From NCBI GenBank assembly GCA_017619835.1, contig JAFZRN010000023.1, positions 53,510 through 117,509 on the forward strand: DNA of 64,000 nt, written 5' to 3'. The DNA comes from Eubacterium sp. (lineage in GTDB: Bacteria > Bacillota > Clostridia > Lachnospirales > Lachnospiraceae). The translations under genes and the position numbers were made by a program. The notes beneath the pieces are model-generated. The model saw nothing but the letters and a program-made list of their open reading frames with translations, made no database searches and was not told the DNA's origin. The number at the start of each line of letters is the position of its first letter. Positions within the stretch are counted from its first letter, which is position 1. Below are positions 27,286-35,473 of the stretch, piece after piece.

Positions 27286-28750
27286 AGTTAAAAAAAGTAA
27301 GATTCAGTCTAAGCTGATTCTGTATATATGGATCTGTGTTATCCCGCTCATCGTTCTTTTTGCCGTAGCAGTCACAAGGCTCTTCAGTTATTATCAGAAG
27401 TATGATCTTCTGGTACGTAACATTACAAGTGCAAATGAGTTCAATATGAGCTTTAAGGATTCGATGGATGAGATGATGTACCGGATAATCACGGGCTCGG
27501 CCAACTGGACCGATTCCGAGAAAAAGCTCGAGGGCGAGAATCCGGACGAATACATAGATCAGGCAACAAAGCATTTTACAGAGCTGAGAGAAAGGACCAC
27601 CGAGGAAAACGTACGGTCCGATCTCGATGCTCTTATTAAGCTTCTCGGGATACTCCGCGAGAGAACTGATGATATCCTGAAAAATGTCGAGGAAGGCGGA
27701 CATTATGACGAGAACATGGAAATGCTCGACATGAACATCCGCACCCTTACCTCTCTTATCCAGGAAGATATTCAGGTATATATCTATGATGAGGCTACCA
27801 ACATGGAGCAGCTTCGCCGGGAGGTTGCCGCAAGTCTCCTTACGACCATCAGGATACTGGTGGGAATGCTGATAATAATCATCGCATTTATCTACTTTAT
27901 ATCAAGAAGACTTTCCAGAAGAATCACAGAGCCCATCACCGAGCTTGCCGAGATGACTGAAAAGTTCGCCGGCGGAGATTTCTCGGTTTCCTATCATCCG
28001 GGTACCGATGACGAGATGAGCACTCTTGCCGAAAGCTTTAACAGCATGGTTAAAGAGATAGAGACGCTTATCGAAGGCATCCATAAGGAGCAGGAAAATG
28101 CAAAGGATGCCGAGCTGAGGCTCCTTCAGGAACAGATCAATCCTCACTTCCTATATAATACACTCGATGCTATCATATGGATGACGGAAGCAGGAGAAAA
28201 CCAGAAGGCCATCCAGGTCATCCAGGAGCTTTCGAGCTTCTTCAGGATATCTCTCAGCAAGGGCCAGAGTGAGATTACGATAAGTGATGAAAGAGAGCAT
28301 GTTAAGAGTTATCTCGAGATCCAGAGATACCGTTATCAGGATATAATGGATTATGAGATAGAATTTGATGAGGAGATTCTCGATTATCATATCCAGAAGC
28401 TTACTCTTCAGCCTATAGTCGAAAATGCGCTCTATCACGGTATAAAGAATAAGAGAGGAAAAGGTCTTATCAAGGTTACCGGAAAGATAGATCAGGGTGA
28501 TATCGTATTCACTGTATGTGATGATGGTATCGGAATGAAAGAGGACGAGCTTGAGAGGCTTAAGAGACTGATATCCGGTGAAGAGGATATCGTAGTAAAG
28601 ACCGGTGAAAGCGTCAGAAACCAGAATGGTTTCGGAATGGCAAATGTCGAGAAGCGAATAGAAAAGAATTACGGAAGACAGTACGGTATCAAGGTAGACA
28701 GCAAATATATGGAAGGCACGGTCGTGACAGTCCGTATTCCAATGGTATAA
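27272..28750 (+). CDS. YesM-type sensor histidine kinase
   Basis: 492 residues. Membrane helix 1 is at about 14-38, an extracytoplasmic helical sensor domain follows to about 190, then membrane helix 2 and a HAMP domain (RRLSRRITEPITELAEM). The His_kinase domain has LLQEQINPHFLYNTLDA with phospho-accepting His292. The HATPase_c domain shows PIVENALYHGI (N box), CDDGIGM and GFGMANVEKRI. This family pairs with YesN regulators and senses sugars, often through a partner binding protein. The next gene, 3 bases on, encodes such a protein. Confidence 0.93.
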   Translation: MPRTKVKKSKIQSKLILYIWICVIPLIVLFAVAVTRLFSYYQKYDLLVRNITSANEFNMSFKDSMDEMMYRIITGSANWTDSEKKLEGENPDEYIDQATKHFTELRERTTEENVRSDLDALIKLLGILRERTDDILKNVEEGGHYDENMEMLDMNIRTLTSLIQEDIQVYIYDEATNMEQLRREVAASLLTTIRILVGMLIIIIAFIYFISRRLSRRITEPITELAEMTEKFAGGDFSVSYHPGTDDEMSTLAESFNSMVKEIETLIEGIHKEQENAKDAELRLLQEQINPHFLYNTLDAIIWMTEAGENQKAIQVIQELSSFFRISLSKGQSEITISDEREHVKSYLEIQRYRYQDIMDYEIEFDEEILDYHIQKLTLQPIVENALYHGIKNKRGKGLIKVTGKIDQGDIVFTVCDDGIGMKEDELERLKRLISGEEDIVVKTGESVRNQNGFGMANVEKRIEKNYGRQYGIKVDSKYMEGTVVTVRIPMV

Positions 28751-28753
28751 AAA

Positions 28754-29824
28754 ATGATAAAGAGATATTTTAAAACAGAAAAAAAGATAATGGCGCTCCT
28801 GCTTGCCGGACTGCTTATTCTTTCTTCGGGCTGCGGTAAAAAGGAAGTGGAGACCACAGAAGAAAAGCAGACCTTTATAACAGTAGGTTTTTCACAGCTT
28901 GGAGCGGAGTCCGACTGGAGAGTAGCCAATACGGAATCCATGAGAGGAAGTCTCACGAGACAGGCGGGCTTTGATCTTATATTCGATGATGCCCAGCAGA
29001 AGCAGGATAAACAGATCATGGCCATAAGAAAGTTCATCCAGCAGGAGGTTGACTGTATACTTCTTGCGCCGGTTACGGAAACGGGATGGGATACGGTCCT
29101 TCAGGAAGCCAAGGACGCAGAGATACCTGTTGTAATAGTAGACCGAATGGTTGATGTAGAGGATACAAATCTATATACGGCATGGATCGGTTCGGACTTT
29201 TCAAAGGAAGGCGAAGTTGCCTGTGAATGGCTTAATGAATTTGCGATAAGAAATGATATTGCTCCCGAAGAGCTTCGTATAGTTGATCTCCAGGGTACAC
29301 TCGGAGCTACAGCTCAGATAGGACGTACCAGCGGTCTTGAAAAGGCTGCTGCCAAATACGGCTGGACCATTCTCGATATGGTCCCTGCTGACTATACTCA
29401 GGCAAAGGGTAAGGAAGTTATGCAGAGACTCCTCAGCGAGCATGAGGATATAAATGTAGTCTATGCCGAAAATGATAACGAAGCGATAGGTGCCATAGAA
29501 GCGATAGAAGAATCCGGAAGAACTGCGGGTACTGATATTAAAAACGGGGAGATCCTTGTGATATCCTTCGATGCCGCAAAATCCGGACTTACAAAAGTAA
29601 TGGAAGGAAAGATCGCGCTCGACGTGGAATGTAATCCTCTCCAGGGCCCTGAAGCAGGCAAGATAATAAAAGCCGTTTATAATGGAAATGAATTCAATAA
29701 ATATACCTATGTAAATGAAAATGCTTTCTCCTGTACAGACATTGTAAAAAGCGTATCTTATAAGGATGGGGAGTATAATATCACAAAGCTTACTCAGGAG
29801 ATAATCAACAGAAGAGAGTATTAG
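28754..29824 (+). CDS. Periplasmic-binding-protein-like lipoprotein, probable sugar sensor for the kinase
   Basis: 356 residues. The lipobox LSSGC puts the lipidated Cys at residue 27. The mature part is a type 1 (ribose/galactose) binding fold: TVGFSQLGAESDWRVANTES, CILLAPVTETGWDTVLQEAK, DRMV, and VYAENDNEAIGAIEA. It is clearly paralogous to the binding protein at 30037 but lies directly behind the kinase gene and upstream of the importer promoter. I infer that it presents sugar to the kinase, not to the importer. It could equally be a second transport receptor. Confidence 0.88.
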   Translation: MIKRYFKTEKKIMALLLAGLLILSSGCGKKEVETTEEKQTFITVGFSQLGAESDWRVANTESMRGSLTRQAGFDLIFDDAQQKQDKQIMAIRKFIQQEVDCILLAPVTETGWDTVLQEAKDAEIPVVIVDRMVDVEDTNLYTAWIGSDFSKEGEVACEWLNEFAIRNDIAPEELRIVDLQGTLGATAQIGRTSGLEKAAAKYGWTILDMVPADYTQAKGKEVMQRLLSEHEDINVVYAENDNEAIGAIEAIEESGRTAGTDIKNGEILVISFDAAKSGLTKVMEGKIALDVECNPLQGPEAGKIIKAVYNGNEFNKYTYVNENAFSCTDIVKSVSYKDGEYNITKLTQEIINRREY

Positions 29825-29867
29825 GATAAAAAATCAAACATTTAATAAAAAATCAAAAAAAAGAATA

Positions 29868-29937
29868 CATTTTATGTAAAATGAGTATCTTGATAAAGTA
29901 AATATTTGAAATTATTTCAAAAGATACTCCGTATAAT
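29868..29937 (+). promoter_or_regulatory. Promoter and palindromic operators of the sugar importer operon
   Basis: TATAAT at 29932-29937 is a perfect -10 box, but the base stretch 17 upstream is not a -35 box, which suggests an activator. Just upstream are three nested symmetric elements: CATTTTATGTAAAATG (29868-29883), TTGAAATTATTTCAA (29906-29920), and GAGTATCTT/AAGATACTC (29883-29891 and 29921-29929), the last ending 2 bases before the -10 box. The YesN-type regulator of this locus is the obvious candidate ligand. Confidence 0.6.
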
Positions 29938-30036
29938 AACCCTTTATATTCTGATATATTTTAACCATGGAAATTGCCGGACGGTTCTTGATCCGGTAGG
30001 TAAAATTTTTATTATGAATATGGAGGGTTTTTATTC

Positions 30037-31059
30037 ATGAAGAGATTTGGTAAAAAAATTCTTGCAACTATTGTTGCTGCAACCATGGTGATCGGAATGA
30101 CAGCATGTGGAGCAGGTTCAGGTACAGCTAATACTGATTCAGCTAAAACAGATACAGCTAGCAGTGATTCAGGAAGCAAGGGCAACATCAAAGTTGGTAT
30201 CATCAACAACGATCCTAACGAGTCCGGATATCGTACAGCTAACGATAAGGATCTCAAGGCTATGTTCTGTGCAGAGAATGGCTATGATGCTTCTTTCGCA
30301 TACAGCCTTAAGAACGATGAGCAGATAACAGCAGCTCAGAAGTTCATCCAGGACGGAGTTGATTATCTTCTCCTTTCAGCAGCTGATACATCAGGTTGGG
30401 ACAGCGTACTTAAGGATGCACAGGATGCAGGAATCCAGGTAATCCTTTTTGACCGTACAATTGATGCAAGTGACAGCCTTTATGCAGCTTCTATCGTTTC
30501 CGATATGGACAAGGAAGGCGAGCAGGCAGCTACATGGTTAAAGGATCAGAACCTCGGCGAGTATAACATCATCCACCTTCAGGGTGTTATGGGTTCAGCT
30601 GCTCAGCAGGGTAGATCAGGAGCTCTTGATACTCTTGCAAAGGAAAATGGTTGGAAGATAGTTACACAGCAGACAGCTGAGTGGAATGCAGAGAAGGCTC
30701 AGCAGATCGTTCAGTCAGTTATCGACTCAGGTGAGAAGTTCAACGTTATCTATGCAGAGAACGACGATATGGCTAAGGGTGCTGTAGAGGCACTTGACAA
30801 GGCTAACATCTCTCACGGTGTTGGTAAGGACGTAGTAGTTATGGGATTTGACTGCAACAAGTGGGCACTTGAAGAGCTCCTTGCTAAGAACTGGAACTAT
30901 GACGGACAGTGCAATCCTTTCCAGGCTAAGTACATCGACGAAGTTATCAAGCAGCTTGAAGCTGGTCAGACACCTGCAGAAAAGACTATCATAATGGAAG
31001 AGAAGGGCTTTGACGCAACTACTATTACACAGGAAGATGTAGATAACTACGGTATCTAA
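30037..31059 (+). CDS. ABC importer sugar-binding lipoprotein (furanose type)
   Basis: 340 residues. The lipobox GMTAC gives lipidated Cys24. A Ser/Thr/Asp-rich linker precedes a type 1 binding fold (VGIINNDPNESGYRTANDKD, FIQDGVDYLLLSAADTSGWD, LFDRTID, VIYAENDDMAKGAVEAL, GQCNPFQAKYIDEV). The arrangement of binding protein, double ATPase and two permeases is that of the E. coli YtfQ-YtfR-YtfT-YjfF galactofuranose and Shewanella AraUVWZ arabinose systems. With an araD-type kinase/epimerase pair nearby, arabinose in furanose form is the likely substrate, by inference. The RBS is GGAGGGT. Confidence 0.92.
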   Translation: MKRFGKKILATIVAATMVIGMTACGAGSGTANTDSAKTDTASSDSGSKGNIKVGIINNDPNESGYRTANDKDLKAMFCAENGYDASFAYSLKNDEQITAAQKFIQDGVDYLLLSAADTSGWDSVLKDAQDAGIQVILFDRTIDASDSLYAASIVSDMDKEGEQAATWLKDQNLGEYNIIHLQGVMGSAAQQGRSGALDTLAKENGWKIVTQQTAEWNAEKAQQIVQSVIDSGEKFNVIYAENDDMAKGAVEALDKANISHGVGKDVVVMGFDCNKWALEELLAKNWNYDGQCNPFQAKYIDEVIKQLEAGQTPAEKTIIMEEKGFDATTITQEDVDNYGI

Positions 31060-31073
31060 TCCAATAAGCATTA

Positions 31074-31101
31074 GGGGTGCGGCACTCGGTTGTTGCACCC
31101 C
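31074..31101 (+). terminator. Intra-operon stem-loop after the binding-protein gene
   Basis: An 11-bp stem (31074-31084 with 31091-31101, two G-U pairs) with a CTCGGT loop, without a long T run. Such stems usually protect the binding-protein mRNA or cause partial termination, giving more binding protein than ATPase and permease. Confidence 0.6.
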
Positions 31102-31143
31102 ATCTTTACTTGTTGGAGTTTGACTATTAAAAGAGGTGAAGCA

Positions 31144-32697
31144 GTGAAAGATAAGGCAGTATTGGAATTACATGATATCCATAAGAGCTTTCCCGGCGTA
31201 CGTGCACTTCAGGGAGTAGACTTTACTCTGTGTGAAGGCGAGATACATGCTCTCATGGGTGAAAACGGTGCAGGAAAATCCACACTGATCAAAGTAATAA
31301 CCGGCGTTTACGGTAAGGACGAAGGTAAGGTATATCTGAGAGGCTTTGACGGAGAGGTCAATATCCATTCTCCTCAGGACGCACAGAACAAGGGTATAAG
31401 TACCGTGTATCAGGAGATAACACTTTGTCCCAATCTTACTGTAGCCGAGAATATGTTCATAGGAAGAACCAAGGGCAGTATTACAAACTGGAAGCAGATG
31501 AACCAGGATGCAGACAGGATCCTTAAATCCCTGGATATCCCGGCAAAGGCTACCCAGCAGCTGGCAAGCTGTTCACTGGCTGTTCAGCAGATGGTTGCCA
31601 TCGCAAGAGCTGTTGATATGGAATGTAAGGTTCTTATCCTTGATGAGCCTACTTCATCTCTGGATGAAACGGAAGTACAGAAGCTTTTCGGTCTTATGAG
31701 AGACCTCAAGGCCAAGGGTGTAGGAATAATATTTGTTACACATTTCCTTGATCAGGTTTATGAGGTTTGTGATAAGATTACGGTCCTCAGAGACGGCAAA
31801 CTGGTAGGCGAATATGAGATCAAAGATCTCCCGAGAGTTCAGCTCGTATCCAAGATGCTCGGTAAAGAACTGGATGACCTTTCGGATATCAAGGGTGATA
31901 CAAAAACTCTCGATGAAGAAGAAGGTGCTGCACCTGTATTTGAGGCAGAAGGCCTCGTAAGTGATGCAGGTATCAAGCCTTTTGATTTCTTCATTAAGAA
32001 GGGCGAGGTCAACGGTTTCACGGGTCTTCTCGGATCCGGCCGAAGTGAGTGCGTAAGAGCAATCTTCGGTGCCGACAGAGTGCTGGGCGGTAAGGTTAAG
32101 AAGAACGGTAAGGATATCAAGATCCAGAAACCGCTCGATGCCATGAAGCAGGGAATCGCATATCTGCCCGAGGACAGAAAAGTTGATGGTATAATCGGTG
32201 ATCTCTCCGTAAGAGAGAATATCATCCTGGCAGCTCAGGTACTGAGAGGATTCGGGAAGCCATTTTCCAAATCAGAAACCTATAAGCTTGCGGATGAATA
32301 TATCAAACTGCTTGATATAAAGACTGCATCGGCTGATACTCCGATAAAGTCGCTTTCCGGTGGTAATCAGCAGAAGGTTATTGTAGCAAGATGGCTGCTT
32401 ATGCATCCCGAATATCTTATCCTTGATGAGCCTACACGTGGTATCGATGTAGGAACCAAGGTTGATATCCAGAAGCTGGTTCTAAAGCTTGCTTCTGAAG
32501 GAATGAGTATCACATTCATCTCATCTGAAACAGATGAGATGCTGAGAACCTGTTCGAGACTCATAGTTATGAGAGACAGAAAGGTTGTAGGAGAACTTAA
32601 GGGTGATGATCTAACCCAGAGCGGAATAATGAAGACGATCGCAGGACAGTCTGAAAAGGCTGAAGAAATCAAGGAGGGAGGTGCCGAGAGTGAGTAA
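31144..32697 (+). CDS. Sugar ABC importer ATPase with two nucleotide-binding domains
   Basis: 517 residues. The first domain has Walker A GENGAGKST and Walker B VLILDEPTSSLD, with a weak signature (CSLAVQQ). The second has the degenerate Walker A GLLGSGRSE usual for this family, signature LSGGNQQKV and Walker B LILDEPTRGID. This tandem layout is typical of RbsA/MglA/YtfR. GTG 31144 is preferred over an earlier frame start at 31090, because AGAGGTG lies just ahead and the longer N-terminus would be read through the hairpin. It overlaps the next gene by 8 bases. Confidence 0.93.
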   Translation: MKDKAVLELHDIHKSFPGVRALQGVDFTLCEGEIHALMGENGAGKSTLIKVITGVYGKDEGKVYLRGFDGEVNIHSPQDAQNKGISTVYQEITLCPNLTVAENMFIGRTKGSITNWKQMNQDADRILKSLDIPAKATQQLASCSLAVQQMVAIARAVDMECKVLILDEPTSSLDETEVQKLFGLMRDLKAKGVGIIFVTHFLDQVYEVCDKITVLRDGKLVGEYEIKDLPRVQLVSKMLGKELDDLSDIKGDTKTLDEEEGAAPVFEAEGLVSDAGIKPFDFFIKKGEVNGFTGLLGSGRSECVRAIFGADRVLGGKVKKNGKDIKIQKPLDAMKQGIAYLPEDRKVDGIIGDLSVRENIILAAQVLRGFGKPFSKSETYKLADEYIKLLDIKTASADTPIKSLSGGNQQKVIVARWLLMHPEYLILDEPTRGIDVGTKVDIQKLVLKLASEGMSITFISSETDEMLRTCSRLIVMRDRKVVGELKGDDLTQSGIMKTIAGQSEKAEEIKEGGAESE

Positions 32698-33748
32698 GAA
32701 AAAACAGACATTCAATAAACAGCTGCTTATTCCTCTTGCAGCCCTTATAGCGCTTGCGCTTTTCAATCTTATATATGATCCTTCGTTTTTCAAGATCTCA
32801 CTTGGAACAAACAGTATCGGTAATCCGGTTCTTTCGGGATACCTTATAACCATACTTGATTACGGCTCAGAGCTTGCGATCCTTGCAATAGGAATGACTC
32901 TTGTAACCGCTGCATCAGGCGGACAGGACATAAGCGTGGGCGCCGCAATAGCAATTGCGGGAAGTGTTATCCTGAGAGTGCTCTGCGGATCGAATTCAAG
33001 ACCCGAAACACTTCAGGCTCCCATCATAGTAGCATTCCTTGTAGCCTGTGTGGTTGCAATGCTGTTCGGAGCATTTAATGGTATATTGGTTGCTTACTTT
33101 AAGATCCAGCCGATGGTTGCGACACTGATTCTGTTTACTGCAGGACGTTCGATAGCAGCCTGGATCAACAATAACGAGCTTCCTATAATCAGCGAACCCT
33201 CATTCGGATATTTCGGAGGATATATTCCCGGAATTCCCATTCCGACTCCGTTCTTCATCGCGATGGCCTGCGTTATAGTGATCATGCTCGTACTTAAATT
33301 CACAACTCTCGGACTTTATACACAGTCCGTAGGTATAAACGGAAATTCTTCAAGACTTAACGGTATCAATCCGGAATTCATTAAGTTCCTTTCATTCGTG
33401 ATACTGGGTCTCTGTGTTGCAGTAGCCGGACTTATCAAGGTAAGCCGTCTCTCAACCATCAATTATTCCGTTATCGCCAAGGATATAGAGATGGATGCGA
33501 TCCTCGCAGTAGCTCTTGGCGGAAATGCACTCAGTGGCGGTAAGTTCAACATGACAGCCTCTATCTTAGGTGCATATGTAATTCAGTTTCTGACAACCAC
33601 GCTTTATAAGCTGAATGTTAACTCGGAAGCACTCTCGGCTTATAAGGCAGTAGTAGTAATAGTGCTCGTTGTTCTGAGTACACCGGTAGTCAGGAAGAAA
33701 CTATCACAGCTCTGGGAGAAGATAGCTCCGAAGAAGGAGGTGGCTTAA
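32690..33748 (+). CDS. Sugar ABC importer permease 1 (YtfT-like)
   Basis: 352 residues with eight or more membrane helices. GMTLVTAASGGQDISVGA is the BPD_transp_2 signature, and MDAILAVALGGNALSGGKFNM is the EAA-like loop contacting the ATPase. The start GTG 32690 is favoured over GTG 32681: the GGAGG runs up to 32681 and gives 8-base spacing only to the second. It overlaps the ATPase stop (GTGAGTAA). Confidence 0.92.
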   Translation: MSKKKQTFNKQLLIPLAALIALALFNLIYDPSFFKISLGTNSIGNPVLSGYLITILDYGSELAILAIGMTLVTAASGGQDISVGAAIAIAGSVILRVLCGSNSRPETLQAPIIVAFLVACVVAMLFGAFNGILVAYFKIQPMVATLILFTAGRSIAAWINNNELPIISEPSFGYFGGYIPGIPIPTPFFIAMACVIVIMLVLKFTTLGLYTQSVGINGNSSRLNGINPEFIKFLSFVILGLCVAVAGLIKVSRLSTINYSVIAKDIEMDAILAVALGGNALSGGKFNMTASILGAYVIQFLTTTLYKLNVNSEALSAYKAVVVIVLVVLSTPVVRKKLSQLWEKIAPKKEVA

Positions 33749-33749
33749 G

Positions 33750-34811
33750 ATGGAAAACAAAAAGAAAGCTACCGGTTTTTCGGCAAAATTCATGGGATGG
33801 TTCGGAAGGACCAGTGATACGAATCTTCTTCTCACAATCACGATAGTAGTATTTTTCCTGATGTACATCGGAGCAATACTGTTCCAGGGACAGGGATTCC
33901 TCAAGCCCCAGACATTTTTCAACCTGCTGAACAGTAATGCCGCATTAATAATAACCTCCTGCGGCATGAGCCTGGTTATGATATGCGGAGGAATCGATAT
34001 ATCGGTCGGTGGAGTGGTAGCACTCGTAAGTATGAGCTGTGCGGTATATCTTGACTTCCATAACGGAAGCATTCCGGGGGCCATCGGAATTGCACTTCTC
34101 ATCGGACTTGCTTTCGGTCTGGTTCAGGGATTCCTCGTTGCATATCTTGACATCCAGCCGTTTATCGTAACACTTGCGGGAATGTTCTTTGCAAGAGGTA
34201 TGACCACCATCGTTCATACCGCACCCTTCAATGTTGAAAATGAGCTCTTCGTTGCATTAAAGGATACGAGAGTGATAGTTCCGGGCTTCGGTTCGGTCAA
34301 CAAGCTCGGTAAGTATGTAAATGCTTACGTAGAGATCGGTGTTATAGTTGCGATAATCGTAGTAATAACTCTGTTCATAGTTTTAAGATGGACAAAACTA
34401 GGACGTTCATTCTATGCAGTAGGTGGAAACAGTCAGAGCGCACTTATGCTCGGTATCAATGTAAGAAGGACAAAGTTCCTCTCACATCTGATATGCGGCA
34501 TCCTTGCAGGAGTAGCAGGATTTGTATACTTCATGCATGTAGGATCGGGCTCTGCATCTCACGCATCCGGTATGGAAATGAATGCCATCGCATCATCCAT
34601 CATAGGTGGTACCATGCTGACGGGTGGTGTCGGAAATATAATCGGAACACTCTTCGGTGTTCTCTCACTTGCGACGATCCAGAATATAGTTTCATCAGCC
34701 GGTCTTGACCAGGCATGGTGGACAGGAATCACTATCGCAGCTATGCTCTGTCTCTTCCTTGTGATCCAGAGTATAGTAATGGCAAAGAAAAAGAAACTTT
34801 TAACCAAATAA
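33750..34811 (+). CDS. Sugar ABC importer permease 2 (YjfF-like)
   Basis: 353 residues, homologous to the preceding permease: SCGMSLVMICGGIDISVGGVVAL, and ASSIIGGTMLTGGVGNIIGT as the ATPase-contact region. The pair probably forms a heterodimeric channel with one double ATPase. AAGGAGGTGG precedes the ATG, 1 base after the upstream stop. It is the last gene before a strong terminator. Confidence 0.93.
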   Translation: MENKKKATGFSAKFMGWFGRTSDTNLLLTITIVVFFLMYIGAILFQGQGFLKPQTFFNLLNSNAALIITSCGMSLVMICGGIDISVGGVVALVSMSCAVYLDFHNGSIPGAIGIALLIGLAFGLVQGFLVAYLDIQPFIVTLAGMFFARGMTTIVHTAPFNVENELFVALKDTRVIVPGFGSVNKLGKYVNAYVEIGVIVAIIVVITLFIVLRWTKLGRSFYAVGGNSQSALMLGINVRRTKFLSHLICGILAGVAGFVYFMHVGSGSASHASGMEMNAIASSIIGGTMLTGGVGNIIGTLFGVLSLATIQNIVSSAGLDQAWWTGITIAAMLCLFLVIQSIVMAKKKKLLTK

Positions 34812-34823
34812 ATCCTCTTTGAG

Positions 34824-34855
34824 CCGGTCAGGTACTTGCCTGACCGGTTTTTTTT
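34824..34855 (+). terminator. Terminator of the sugar importer operon
   Basis: A 9-bp stem CCGGTCAGG/CCTGACCGG with TACTTG loop and eight T residues. Confidence 0.93.
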
Positions 34856-34948
34856 CTATATACTGAAAAAAGTTTTATTTTTTTGCAACACTTTACCGCG
34901 AAATAAACACTGTATAGACAGAACCTTACGAAAGGAGAATATCAGGCA

Positions 34949-35473
34949 ATGATAGATAGAGATAAATTTGCAGAGCTCTATAAAGAAGTATATCGTGAGC
35001 TCTACAAAACAGCGCTTTATCGTCTCGGTGTGCCCGAGGATGCTGAAAATGTTGTCAGCGATACGGTGCTGGATGCATATGCCGGACTTGATAAGCTAAG
35101 AGATGAATCGGCTTTTCGCGCATGGATATTCAAGATTCTGTCTAACAAGATCAACAGGGTTTTAAGAGAATATGTTACGAGGCGCGAGCATGAAGCATAT
35201 CTTAGTGATGATAGTATAGATGCTCTTCCGACAGCCGGAAATGTGATCCAGGCTGCAGAGGACAAAACTCTCGTACAGCAGGCATTTACCATTCTCTCCG
35301 AGGAGGAAAGAGAGATTGTTACAATGTCGGTTTTTGGTGAGCAGAGCAGTGCTGAGATTGCAGACAGTATGAAGCTTAACCGCAATACCGTAAGATCAAA
35401 GTACAGCAGGGCGCTGACCAAGATGAGAGAATATTTAGATCGCGGAGGTGACATGTATGGACAGAAGAGATAA
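34949..35473 (+). CDS. ECF-type sigma factor
   Basis: 174 residues. Region 2 (NVVSDTVLDAYAGLDKLRD then FRAWIFKILSNKINR) and region 4 (AFTILSEEEREIVTMSVFGE, AEIADSMKLNRNTVRSKYSRA helix-turn-helix) are present, and region 3 is absent, as in extracytoplasmic-function sigmas. AAAGGAG precedes the ATG. The downstream gene overlaps by 17 bases and encodes a membrane-anchored protein, the usual position of an anti-sigma factor. TGCAACA at 34884-34890 may be an autoregulated ECF -35 element, but I could not settle the -10. Confidence 0.9.
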   Translation: MIDRDKFAELYKEVYRELYKTALYRLGVPEDAENVVSDTVLDAYAGLDKLRDESAFRAWIFKILSNKINRVLREYVTRREHEAYLSDDSIDALPTAGNVIQAAEDKTLVQQAFTILSEEEREIVTMSVFGEQSSAEIADSMKLNRNTVRSKYSRALTKMREYLDRGGDMYGQKR

